Source: Belliella kenyensis (GTDB lineage: Bacteria; Bacteroidota; Bacteroidia; Cytophagales; Cyclobacteriaceae). From it: a stretch of DNA of 64,000 nucleotides. Below the pieces are notes generated by a model, which worked only from the letters and a program-made list of their open reading frames with translations, was not told the origin of the DNA and did not search any database. Below are positions 26,894-36,243 of this stretch, one piece after another (position 1 is the first letter of the stretch; each line of letters starts with the position of its first letter). A program made the translations under genes and the position numbers. The stretch is taken from the NCBI RefSeq assembly GCF_022549675.1, contig NZ_JAKZGR010000008.1:62001-126000 (forward strand), read 5' to 3'.

Positions 26894-29800
26894 CTAACCT
26901 TTCACTTTTCTCCACAAAAACACAGGTAGACCAATGAACACACCTACGATACTAAAGACAAGTCCCCCTATAGTTCCTATGGCTAATGAGAACCAGAAAA
27001 TTTCATTTTGACCTTCCATGATAAAAGGGATCAACCCAAAGCAAGTTGACATGATGGTCAACATGATAGGGATCGCTTTTCCAGCAGCTGATTTGATCAC
27101 GTTACGGTTATAATGCTTGGGGTTGTTTGAGACCCTATTATTGAGATCATTGACTATAAATATGGCGGCATTTACTGCTAACCCACCAAGCATCACAAAT
27201 GCAGCCCAGCCACCTTGATCATAATAGAAATTGCCTAGTGAAAATATCAAAAACAGGCCAATAAATGATAAAGGAATAATGGCAATGATATAGAAAGGTT
27301 GTCTTAAATTCTCGAACAATACCGCAGTAATAAAAAACACACCCACGATCAAGACGGCCATCAAGCCATATTGTCTTTTTGCTTTTCCGTAATCCCATGA
27401 CCATGATTTCTTAGTAGCAGTGTAGCCGATAGGCATGGCTAACTTCATTTCGTCTAGAACTTCTGTCAAGTACTCATCTCCAAACTTTCTTGACCCCATA
27501 TATTCAAATGCCACAGACCTGATGTATTGACGGTCTTCTTTATAGAGTGAATTGGTGGTAAACTCTTTGGTCAAAGTTCCAAAATTACTTACCTTAAAGA
27601 TATTGTCTTCACCTGTGATTAAACTCGTCTCTTCGAGATCAAATTTTGAGAATCTGGAGGCTAGTTTTTCCCTTACAACAATCCCATAATTCTTTTCATC
27701 TAAGGTAAGCATGCCTGAAGTACCTGTTGGCTTGGACACATCATTCAGGGAATTGATCAGCTGATATTGATTGATTCCTCCCAAAGCCAAGCTTGATTGA
27801 TCCAGTCTCAATACAAACTCTTCTGTTTTTGCTTCATTCCAGCTCAATCTTTCATTGGTATTTACCTCTTGAATTCTTTTATGCTTTAGGAGTTTTTCTG
27901 CCAATACTTCAGATTGACGTTCAAGTTCATCATAGTTGTAACCTTTCATCGTGACTTGAAATGAAGGAATTCCTTCCCCTCCACTTCCTGTATAAAAGCC
28001 CTGACCTACTCCATAGATATTCCACCTTGCGCCAGACCAATCAGTAGACTTTACAGAAAGTCGCCCTTTGAGCTGATAAGGTAGGGCAGATTTTTCATAC
28101 GCTTCTTTGAAAGTGATTACAATATTTGCTGACTGTCCAGATCGAACTGAAGTCACAAATTGATCAATTCCTTCTACTCCTTTCAAGAATCCTTCAAATT
28201 CCCGCATGATAAAATCCATCTGATCCAAGGTATTCCCAAATGGTAATCCAGCAGTCACATATAACCTCGTCTTTTCCGCTTCTCGATATCCTGACTTTTC
28301 ATAAACTCCCCTGACAAACATCCTCAATGAACCACCCAAGGCTTTATCAACATAGGGTCTGATTTCTTCTTGGTATAAAGTAGAACCGATGGTCTTATTG
28401 TACCACTCTTGCCCTTCCCATTTGGCTGGTAAAAAGAAAACAGGAATACCAAATAATAGTATCAGCATCGTCACAAACGTCTTCCTATACTTTGCTGTAA
28501 AACCAATCATGCGTGAATAGATCACAAAAGCCTTAATCCTTTTTCTCAATTGAGCATAATTCAACCTCCTGCCTTTGTTCTTCTCTGAACCAAATAGCAA
28601 TTGATACATTGCTGGGGTAAACAACAATGCCACTACCAAAGAGACTCCCAGCATAGTAGCCACTACAATGGAAAATTCAGTGAGGTTCTTCCTATCTTCT
28701 TCAGGTAAAAAGAACACTATCATCAAGGCTGCTATGGTTGTCAATGAAGCTGCCAAAAGTGCCAAAAAAACCTTTCTATTCTTATGCTTATGTAGATGAT
28801 CAATCATGATGATCGCATTGTCCACGATCAAGCCAAATGATATCGTCAATCCTGCCAAGGAATATAAATGTATATCGACCTTGAGGATGTATAAGATGAT
28901 ACCAGTGATGCTCAAATTGACCACAATCCCTAAAAACAAGATGCTCAAATACCTTAGGTTTCTATTGATCAAAAAGATAAAGACGATCAGGATCAGTATA
29001 GAAAGCCCAGACCTTTTATAGATCTTGTTCAGCTCCTTTTCCAAATATTCCGTATCATCTGTCTCTAAGCGAACTTCAAACCCAGCTGGCAGCAAAGGTT
29101 TCGCTTCCTCAATTGCTTCTTTGATGCTTTTGGCCAAAAGGACTTTATTGATACCATCTCTATTGATCACAGACAGGGTGACTGAATTGTTCCCATTGAT
29201 CCTATAGTAGGAGCTTGCTTCGGCCTCTTGCAAGGTAAGTTTGGCTATATCCCTAAGGTATACCTCTTTCCCATCCCGTGTTGTGATCAAGAGATTTTCT
29301 ATTTGAGACATTTCTCGAAGCGATCGATCTACTTGTATGAAGAGGGTTTCTGCTCGACTATTTGTCAATGCACCGGGGAAAGTTCTTCCAAAAGCACTAT
29401 TGATCGCTTGTACTACATCACCACGTGAAAGCTTCAAAGCTTGAAGCTTCTTGATATCATAATCTACAAACAATTGCAAATCTGTAGCTCCTTGGACATT
29501 GATTTCTTCGATTTCATCAAACTTATTAAGAGAAGTCTTTAACACATCTTCTGTGATTTTTTTGATTTCGAAAGCTGCAAATGGTCCATTTACACTGTAG
29601 ACTAAGATGGGGTTTTTGATATCATTTCTCCGCTCTCCTGATTGAGTTACCAAGGGATAGCTTACATTTTCATCCAATGAGGGATAGACTTGCCTGATGA
29701 TAGAAGCTACTTCGAACTTTTTAAAATCCATATCGGTCTCCTTGTCAAAAGTCAATGTAACGTTACCCCCATTGTACCTTGAAACAGATTTGATATTCTT

Positions 29801-30007
29801 CAGCTCTGCCAATTGAGACAATGCTCCCTCTAGTGGAGATGTCGCGAGTTTTTCTACTAATTCAGGTGAAGATTGACGCACTCCATAGCTGATGGTAAGC
29901 ACTGGCTCCCTTTCTCGAGGATTGAGGTCGACAGATAGCTTCGGCACCAAGGCAAAACCTATGACTGCTAAAACAATGAATGCTATGATGATTCTAAATG
30001 GAGTCAT
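26894..30007 (-). CDS. RND efflux permease, second of a pair
   Basis: A 1,037-residue inner-membrane pump of the AcrB/MdtC type. The N-terminal transmembrane helix MTPFRIIIAFIVLAVIGFAL is followed by a periplasmic porter domain, and TM4 reads ISFGLIVDNAIIMIDH, keeping one of the two proton-relay acidic residues (the second is Asn). The C-terminal half has FVMLGGLAVNAAIFIVNDL in the TM10 region. It follows the first permease gene by 10 bp and the adaptor gene precedes both. Two adjacent, different permeases suggest a heteromeric pump like MdtBC. Substrate unknown. No outer-membrane channel gene is in the operon. Confidence 0.88.
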   Translation of the reverse strand: MTPFRIIIAFIVLAVIGFALVPKLSVDLNPREREPVLTISYGVRQSSPELVEKLATSPLEGALSQLAELKNIKSVSRYNGGNVTLTFDKETDMDFKKFEVASIIRQVYPSLDENVSYPLVTQSGERRNDIKNPILVYSVNGPFAAFEIKKITEDVLKTSLNKFDEIEEINVQGATDLQLFVDYDIKKLQALKLSRGDVVQAINSAFGRTFPGALTNSRAETLFIQVDRSLREMSQIENLLITTRDGKEVYLRDIAKLTLQEAEASSYYRINGNNSVTLSVINRDGINKVLLAKSIKEAIEEAKPLLPAGFEVRLETDDTEYLEKELNKIYKRSGLSILILIVFIFLINRNLRYLSILFLGIVVNLSITGIILYILKVDIHLYSLAGLTISFGLIVDNAIIMIDHLHKHKNRKVFLALLAASLTTIAALMIVFFLPEEDRKNLTEFSIVVATMLGVSLVVALLFTPAMYQLLFGSEKNKGRRLNYAQLRKRIKAFVIYSRMIGFTAKYRKTFVTMLILLFGIPVFFLPAKWEGQEWYNKTIGSTLYQEEIRPYVDKALGGSLRMFVRGVYEKSGYREAEKTRLYVTAGLPFGNTLDQMDFIMREFEGFLKGVEGIDQFVTSVRSGQSANIVITFKEAYEKSALPYQLKGRLSVKSTDWSGARWNIYGVGQGFYTGSGGEGIPSFQVTMKGYNYDELERQSEVLAEKLLKHKRIQEVNTNERLSWNEAKTEEFVLRLDQSSLALGGINQYQLINSLNDVSKPTGTSGMLTLDEKNYGIVVREKLASRFSKFDLEETSLITGEDNIFKVSNFGTLTKEFTTNSLYKEDRQYIRSVAFEYMGSRKFGDEYLTEVLDEMKLAMPIGYTATKKSWSWDYGKAKRQYGLMAVLIVGVFFITAVLFENLRQPFYIIAIIPLSFIGLFLIFSLGNFYYDQGGWAAFVMLGGLAVNAAIFIVNDLNNRVSNNPKHYNRNVIKSAAGKAIPIMLTIMSTCFGLIPFIMEGQNEIFWFSLAIGTIGGLVFSIVGVFIGLPVFLWRKVKG

Positions 30008-30017
30008 GGCTTACGGA

Positions 30018-33000
30018 TTAGACGATCACAGTTTCTGGATCTTTGATTGACACTTTTCCTCCGATAAACCAATAGGCTAATGGTACAAAATATAGTGCAG
30101 TGAATGTCCCTATAGTCAGACCACCAATCACTGAAAACACCAAAGGTCTTTGCAAATCCGCCCCAAGTCCAGCGCTAAAGACTACTGGAATAAGTGCGAG
30201 AATAGTCGTCACAGATGTCATAAGGATAGGCTTAAGCCTGATTTCTCCAGCTTCATAAAGCGCTCTATTCAAAATTTCTTTGGTACTAAGAGAGGTCTCT
30301 ATGGCATATTTTAACCGAAGCCTATTAATCGTATCTATTTTCAAAATGGCATCATTCACCATGATCCCAAGCATAACCACAAGGCCTATAGCTGACATAA
30401 CATTCAAAGAAGTCTCTGTTATCAAAAGTACAATAAATGCCCCTCCAATCCCTAAAGGCAAGGTAAAGATAACGATAAGCGGCTGAATAAAACTCTCAAA
30501 CTGTGCTGATAAGATAAAGTAAAGTAAGACCACTGATACCAACAATATCCCTATCAATTGACTGATAGTTTCTTTGTCCTTAAAATACTGTCCAAAAAAG
30601 CCTATTCCGAGATTTTTATTAGCTCCCCATTGGGTGATTTGCGCATCATATTGAGTAGGATTATCAGCTGATAGCAATACAGACTGATACACACCACCTT
30701 TGTCTGCTGTGACGAATTTATAATGATTGACATAATCAAATCGGATGAAATTACTTATAGCATATTCGTTTCCGTCTGTGCCTGATACATAATTTTGTCT
30801 AAGTATCTGTTCGAAATCATTTCGCTCGCCCTTAATTCTTATTGGGGTAATTTCTCCGAATCTTTTGATCTCTGTAATGGTAAAATTTCCAAATAGCTTT
30901 TTTATTTGATCCTGAATACTAGCAACGGAGACTCCATAAGTCGTCATCCTAGCAGCGTCAAGACTAAAAACTACAGAAGCTTCCTTTTGCAGGGCAGGAC
31001 CTCTTTCGTATTTTTGAGTAGGAAAAGTCTTTAGCCATTCATCCATCCGCTCTTCTTCCACTGGCCTTTTGGTGCCCAAATCTTTCCATCTGACTTCGTA
31101 ATAAGGTAAATTAGATGCAAATAGTTGATCAAAGGCATTTGGAGCATCCATGATACTTACATTTGCACCAGGGAAATTTTCAGTCAGCAATCCCCTAAAC
31201 CTGTCCATGAGTGAGTTTTTCTTTTCCTGTGATTCAAACAGGAAATAAACACTCGCTTGCTGTATGGAATTTTCACCATCAAAAAGCAAAAACTGCCGAA
31301 CACCTATATCCGATTCTGCTTTGAGATATCCATCTCCTAGCGCTTCTAAGCTAGTCAAAAGTCTATCCCGATTTTGATCCACGCCGATAGGTTCATTCCA
31401 GTCAATTTCGACCAAGGCATCAAATTTCTCGATTGGAGGTAAACCCTGAGAATCCAATAGTTGACTCACTAGCAAGGCAATTGGTATAAATATCAAAAAG
31501 ACAACAAAACTCAACCCTCTTCTCAAAAATATCACTTGGTAAAGCTTTTTGTATCCCTTGAGCACTTTCCCAAAAAGTTTACTATCTTCTTTTGCAATAT
31601 CTTCTACAGGTTTGTTTTTGAAGAAAAAGTGATACAACATTGGCAATAAGATAAATGCCACCAGCAAAGAAACAAACAATATGGCTGCTACAGAAACGGC
31701 TTGATCATAGAATAGGGCTCCTGATATGCCACTCAAAAATACCAATGGAATGAATACTGCCAAAGTTGTCAAAACAGAACTAATCAAAGCCGACATTACT
31801 TCATTGACTCCCTGAACACAAGCTTCAAAAATAGGCAGTCCTTCTTTTCGTTTTCTAGTAATATTATCCAAGACAATGATCGCATTGTCAATAAGCATCC
31901 CCAGACCCAATGCCAAGCCACTAAGAGAGATGACATTGATAGAGATTTCGAAGAAATAGAATACCAAAAAACTAATAATCAAAGACGAAGGTAAGGAAAT
32001 CCCAATGATGACAGGAGTACGGTAATTTCCCATAAAAACGAACAGAACACCAAATGCGAAAAGTCCACCGAATAAAAGTGATGTTTGTAGATTGCTGATA
32101 CCAGCGTTCAGTAAGGTTGATTGATCTTGAGTCACATCAAAATCAACTTGAGGATAATCATTCTTGAAATACTCCAATGATTCATAGATCAAGGGCATCA
32201 TTTCATTCATTTTGGCAGAGGCTTGCTTGTGCACAGTAATCACCAATCCTTCCTGAGTTCCGAAATAATGGTAGCCTAATACATCTTTGGTCTCATACTT
32301 AACTTGAGCTACCCTAGAAACATCTACTGTAGTTCCTGAACTACTCCTCACTGGAAGTCTCATAATATCTTCAGGAGTGTCTACTCTTGTTGCCATTCTC
32401 AAGTAATACCTAAACTGGCCATCTTCTACACTTATCCCCGGGAGTTCTTCATTACCATTCCTTATGGCTTGAATCAAGTTTTCTTCCGTCATTCCCAAAG
32501 CTCTCAATGCTGACCTATCAGGAATAACCGAAATACCCTTCTCCTTTTTACCATTGATATCTACTAGCGACACGCCTTGTAATTGCTCCAGTCGCTTTTT
32601 CAGGACATTCTCAGCTAGCAAGCTGACTTCGGCGTAATCTATACCAGGCTTAGGCACTACTTGTACCCTGATGACAGGTATATCGTTGGTATTGATCCTG
32701 ATGACCTGAGGTCTTATCAGGTCAGAAGGGAGGCTATTGGTAATTCTATCTATTTTTTCATTGACATCGATATAAGCTAGTTCCATTTTGGTACCATAAT
32801 CGAAAGTCAATCTGATCGTACCTACTTCACTTCCTGCTTTGCTATCTACTTCCTCAAGACCATTTAAGGTCATGAGCTCTTCTCTGATATTCGATAAGAC
32901 ATTCTGCTCTATAGCCTCTGGAGATGCATTGGGATAATTCACCTTGATCACAATTTGAGGTACATCTATAGGCGGAAGTAAGGAGATCGGCAATGTCCTG

Positions 33001-33080
33001 AATACAATGACACTAAAAACCATCAATGCCACAAATGTCATCAATACGGCTATGGGTCTGGCTAATAAAAATCTAACCAT
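30018..33080 (-). CDS. RND efflux permease, first of a pair
   Basis: A 1,020-residue inner-membrane RND transporter. The N-terminus MVRFLLARPIAVLMTFVALM leads into LPPIDVPQIVIKVNYPNASPE, the classic start of HAE-type permeases. TM4 contains GLALGLGMLIDNAIIVLDN; the relay Asp is kept and the neighbouring Asp is Asn. TM10 has MLGIMVNDAILKIDTINRLR. It is more AcrB-like than its partner downstream. The gene starts 5 bp after the adaptor gene stop, so the three form one operon. Drug, bile salt or metal export are all possible. Confidence 0.88.
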   Translation of the reverse strand: MVRFLLARPIAVLMTFVALMVFSVIVFRTLPISLLPPIDVPQIVIKVNYPNASPEAIEQNVLSNIREELMTLNGLEEVDSKAGSEVGTIRLTFDYGTKMELAYIDVNEKIDRITNSLPSDLIRPQVIRINTNDIPVIRVQVVPKPGIDYAEVSLLAENVLKKRLEQLQGVSLVDINGKKEKGISVIPDRSALRALGMTEENLIQAIRNGNEELPGISVEDGQFRYYLRMATRVDTPEDIMRLPVRSSSGTTVDVSRVAQVKYETKDVLGYHYFGTQEGLVITVHKQASAKMNEMMPLIYESLEYFKNDYPQVDFDVTQDQSTLLNAGISNLQTSLLFGGLFAFGVLFVFMGNYRTPVIIGISLPSSLIISFLVFYFFEISINVISLSGLALGLGMLIDNAIIVLDNITRKRKEGLPIFEACVQGVNEVMSALISSVLTTLAVFIPLVFLSGISGALFYDQAVSVAAILFVSLLVAFILLPMLYHFFFKNKPVEDIAKEDSKLFGKVLKGYKKLYQVIFLRRGLSFVVFLIFIPIALLVSQLLDSQGLPPIEKFDALVEIDWNEPIGVDQNRDRLLTSLEALGDGYLKAESDIGVRQFLLFDGENSIQQASVYFLFESQEKKNSLMDRFRGLLTENFPGANVSIMDAPNAFDQLFASNLPYYEVRWKDLGTKRPVEEERMDEWLKTFPTQKYERGPALQKEASVVFSLDAARMTTYGVSVASIQDQIKKLFGNFTITEIKRFGEITPIRIKGERNDFEQILRQNYVSGTDGNEYAISNFIRFDYVNHYKFVTADKGGVYQSVLLSADNPTQYDAQITQWGANKNLGIGFFGQYFKDKETISQLIGILLVSVVLLYFILSAQFESFIQPLIVIFTLPLGIGGAFIVLLITETSLNVMSAIGLVVMLGIMVNDAILKIDTINRLRLKYAIETSLSTKEILNRALYEAGEIRLKPILMTSVTTILALIPVVFSAGLGADLQRPLVFSVIGGLTIGTFTALYFVPLAYWFIGGKVSIKDPETVIV

Positions 33081-33085
33081 AGCGC

Positions 33086-34159
33086 CTATTCTTTTACGAT
33101 TTGAACTGGAGCTTGGTGTGCAAGCTGTAGGTTATTCGTTGTGATTACAGTGCTATTGGCTTCGATACCTGATAGGATCTCTACCTCCTTTCCGTTATCT
33201 TTCCCTACTTCTACATAGTTCCACTTGGATTCATTGTTCTCTATAGTAAACACTACAGCCCTACTTGACCTATACACCAACGCTTGTTTTGGAACAACGA
33301 TACTGTTATTCTGAGGAGCCCTGATGATTGCTCTTGCGTTCATCCCTGGCAGCAATCCTTTCCCAGAATTCACCAAGATACTTACTTGGACAAGGCCATT
33401 TTCATCTACTTTGGGATTGATACTTCTTACTGTTCCAGCAAAAGGCTCCGCAGAACCCGAAACAGGATAAACTTCTGCTTTCTGACCTATAGAAATATAA
33501 TTGATATCTGACTCCAGCACTTTCACCTTCAGCTCCAAAGCCCCAAGATTGATGATTTCCATAAACTCCTCACCATTTGACACCAAGCTACCTTTTTTGA
33601 TTTTCAAGTCTGCTACCCTGCCAGAAGTAGGTGCTTTGACCACAGATTTCTCGATATCCATTTGCGCTTCTTTCAAATCAATTTCTGCTGCAAAAAAACC
33701 ACTCTTGGCTTTAATCTGGTCTTGAATACTACTCTTCCTGTCTTCATCTTCTGAGCTCATGATAGAGCCAAAGCTCAAAATCTCTGAGTCAAAATTTGCT
33801 TGTGCGTTTTTCAATTGAATCTGGGCTCTCTCTAATTTGAACCTGGCTTCTGAGTCATCCAATCTGGCTAAAACTGCCCCCTTCTCTACTACATCTCCCT
33901 CTTTGACTAGCAGTTCACTCAAGACACCTTGCCTTTGAATCACCACTTTCACTTGATCTACTGCATCGATTTTGCCTGTGGCATTGATCAAATAATCAAA
34001 GGATCTCTGCTCTGCTTTGGCGGTGCGCACAGGAGTGGCAGCGACCTCTCCCCTAAAGGAATCCTGTGCTATCTCTTCATTCTCCTTTTTTTCTTCCTCA
34101 CAAGAAAATATACTTCCTATCAGAACAATGGCAATAAAAAACAGTCTACGTTGGCTCAT
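33086..34159 (-). CDS. RND adaptor lipoprotein (HlyD/MFP family)
   Basis: Starting at 34159 (MSQRRLFFIAIVLIGSIFSC) gives a 357-residue lipoprotein with Cys20. An ATG ten codons upstream would lengthen the pre-sequence. The barrel-sandwich hybrid/lipoyl halves are visible as VKEGDVVEKGAVLARLDDSE and VVKAPTSGRVADLKIKKGSL, linked by a helical hairpin (LERAQIQLKNAQANFD). A beta-barrel follows (QKAEVYPVSG). It bridges the inner-membrane permeases and an outer-membrane channel in the periplasm. First gene of the efflux operon. The channel must be encoded elsewhere. Confidence 0.87.
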   Translation of the reverse strand: MSQRRLFFIAIVLIGSIFSCEEEKKENEEIAQDSFRGEVAATPVRTAKAEQRSFDYLINATGKIDAVDQVKVVIQRQGVLSELLVKEGDVVEKGAVLARLDDSEARFKLERAQIQLKNAQANFDSEILSFGSIMSSEDEDRKSSIQDQIKAKSGFFAAEIDLKEAQMDIEKSVVKAPTSGRVADLKIKKGSLVSNGEEFMEIINLGALELKVKVLESDINYISIGQKAEVYPVSGSAEPFAGTVRSINPKVDENGLVQVSILVNSGKGLLPGMNARAIIRAPQNNSIVVPKQALVYRSSRAVVFTIENNESKWNYVEVGKDNGKEVEILSGIEANSTVITTNNLQLAHQAPVQIVKE

Positions 34160-34293
34160 TTGAAAGATGTTAAAGTGTTGGGCTTTCAAATAACTAAAAA
34201 TTTAAACAATATCAAAATGATGAATTGTTAAAAATCTTAAAAACCTTTCTCCACATCAAAATCTTATCAAAAATAAAACCTTTCAAGGCGATT

Positions 34294-34860
34294 TTACTTG
34301 ATACTACCAAAAACTCTTTCGTTCTGATTATCTATAAGAAGCTCTAAAAGATCTATACTTGGTCTGACAAATTCTAAGGGCTCTGGATACAATCTTAATC
34401 TCATACCTTCGGGCTTATTTTCTTGGTAGTAATCAATAAGCGATACTATTGTCTCTTGATTAGGTACCTCAAGTCTTACTGGAACTACACCATCTCTAAT
34501 CATTTCAAGAGATCTTGCGGCTCCTTTGGATAGATCAATCACCCTTTTGGAACTTGGTGGTAGTCTATCATTTACTTTTACCCAAACTTCCTTATTGTTT
34601 TTCAGATTGACCACTCGGAGAATTGTCCCAAATGGAAGGTGCTTATGAGCAGCTGTCATCTCCTCCATATTATAGACATCCCCATTAGCTGTTTTTCTTA
34701 GGTGAAATCTAGTTCCATAATAACTTGCCTTTCCTTCCTCAATCAAAAATGTGGAATCAGCAACATATACCTGTTCCAATAGTGCAAATTCATCCTGAGC
34801 TAAAACTTTGGCTAAAGACAATGCCAGAAAAAACGTAAGCGTAAAATAGACTTTTTTCAT
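34294..34860 (-). CDS. RlpA-like double-psi beta-barrel protein
   Basis: A start at 34860 gives 188 residues with a signal peptide ([20 protein letters not shown]). An ATG 15 codons upstream lacks this logic. The domain core [44 protein letters not shown] and [16 protein letters not shown] is the RlpA/expansin-like double-psi barrel. RlpA acts on denuded peptidoglycan glycans at the septum in some bacteria. No SPOR domain is present here, so septal targeting is uncertain. It is transcribed away from sbcD, with 110 bp between the start codons of the two genes. Confidence 0.85.
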   Translation of the reverse strand: MKKVYFTLTFFLALSLAKVLAQDEFALLEQVYVADSTFLIEEGKASYYGTRFHLRKTANGDVYNMEEMTAAHKHLPFGTILRVVNLKNNKEVWVKVNDRLPPSSKRVIDLSKGAARSLEMIRDGVVPVRLEVPNQETIVSLIDYYQENKPEGMRLRLYPEPLEFVRPSIDLLELLIDNQNERVFGSIK

Positions 34861-35017
34861 TTCCGAGCTTTGGCAATTTATGTGCCAATTTTTATTAAAA
34901 TTCAAATTCTAACTTGCAATGCTTGCCCTTAGCATCTAACTTTAAATCCATAATGAATTTAAAAACCTGCCGAATATATTATATTTTGCTGAAAACTACA
35001 CCATTGACTTTTAATTT

Positions 35018-36238
35018 ATGATCAAAATCCTACACACAGCAGACTGGCATTTGGGCAAAAGGTTACAGGATTTCTCTAGAATGGAGGAGCAAAAGTTGGT
35101 TTTAGAAGAAATCACCCAAATCGCAGATGAGCAAGATATTGACCTGGTCCTATTGGCTGGGGACATTTTTGATAGCTTCAATCCCAGTCATGAAGCGGTA
35201 GAATTGCTCTATAAAACACTAAGAAGATTGTCAAAAAATGGGGCTAGACCGATTATCGCCATTTCTGGAAATCATGATAGTACCCAATTTGTCGAAGCTC
35301 CGGATCCACTTGCAAGGGAAATGTGCATTTTTTTTTACAGTCGCTATGATTCTATCATTCCCACTGGAAAGTTGGATAACGGTGTAGAGATTCTTCATTC
35401 AGCATCAGGTTTTGTTGAAATCAAGCTCCCTAAACACGAAGCACCTATTCGAATCATTTTGGCTCCCTATGCCAATGAAGTTTTGCTCAAAACATATTTT
35501 GGAGAGGAAGATAGAGAAGCTGCCATGCGAAATCTCATGGAGAAAAAGTGGAATGACCTCGCTGACAAGTATTGTGATAGTAATGGTATAAATCTATTTA
35601 TAGGTCATTTTTTCTTCACAAAGGAAGGCGGAAAACCTGAAGCCGAACCCGAAAGTGAACGCCCAATCTTACATGTAGGCGGTACACAAGCCCTCTTTAC
35701 CTCTAATATCCCCCCTCAAATTCAATATGCTGCTCTTGGGCATTTGCATAGATATCATGCGGTAAGTAAGTCTCCTGTACCTGCGGTGTATTCGAGCTCT
35801 CCCCTAGCCTATTCATTCAGCGAAGCAGATCAAGAGAAAAAAGTCATCATCATCCAAGCCGAAGCTCAAAAGCCTGTAGCATATGAAGCCAAAACACTGG
35901 AGTCAGGAAGGCCGCTTTATAGAAAAAGGTTCGATAACCTTGCAGAAACATTGGCTTGGCTAACAGAAAATCCCTATTGCTTTGTGGAGGTCACATTTGC
36001 TACAGAAGAATCCATTGATGCAGCCACCAGAAAGGCTATCATGAAAGCACACGACGGCATTGTAAACCTCATTCCAGAAATACTTCGTGTCAAAAGCCAA
36101 GAAAATTTAAGCCTCAAAGTGGAAGACCTCAATAAAGATATGATGAGTCTCTTCAGCATGTATTATGAAAGTGAAAAAGGACAAATTCCCAATCAAGCAT
36201 TGATCGAAATGTTCAAAGAAGTAATCAGCCAAGACTAA
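35018..36238 (+). CDS. sbcD: DNA double-strand-break nuclease subunit SbcD
   Basis: A 406-residue Mre11-family nuclease. The metallophosphoesterase motifs are all present: HTADWHLGKRL (about 5-15), AGDIFD, ISGNHDS and ALGHLHRYH, providing the two-manganese site. With SbcC it forms the complex that cleaves hairpins and processes protein-blocked DNA ends. The sbcC gene starts 5 bp after its stop, so the two form an operon. Length matches the family. Confidence 0.94.
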   Translation: MIKILHTADWHLGKRLQDFSRMEEQKLVLEEITQIADEQDIDLVLLAGDIFDSFNPSHEAVELLYKTLRRLSKNGARPIIAISGNHDSTQFVEAPDPLAREMCIFFYSRYDSIIPTGKLDNGVEILHSASGFVEIKLPKHEAPIRIILAPYANEVLLKTYFGEEDREAAMRNLMEKKWNDLADKYCDSNGINLFIGHFFFTKEGGKPEAEPESERPILHVGGTQALFTSNIPPQIQYAALGHLHRYHAVSKSPVPAVYSSSPLAYSFSEADQEKKVIIIQAEAQKPVAYEAKTLESGRPLYRKRFDNLAETLAWLTENPYCFVEVTFATEESIDAATRKAIMKAHDGIVNLIPEILRVKSQENLSLKVEDLNKDMMSLFSMYYESEKGQIPNQALIEMFKEVISQD

Positions 36239-36243
36239 GCCCA

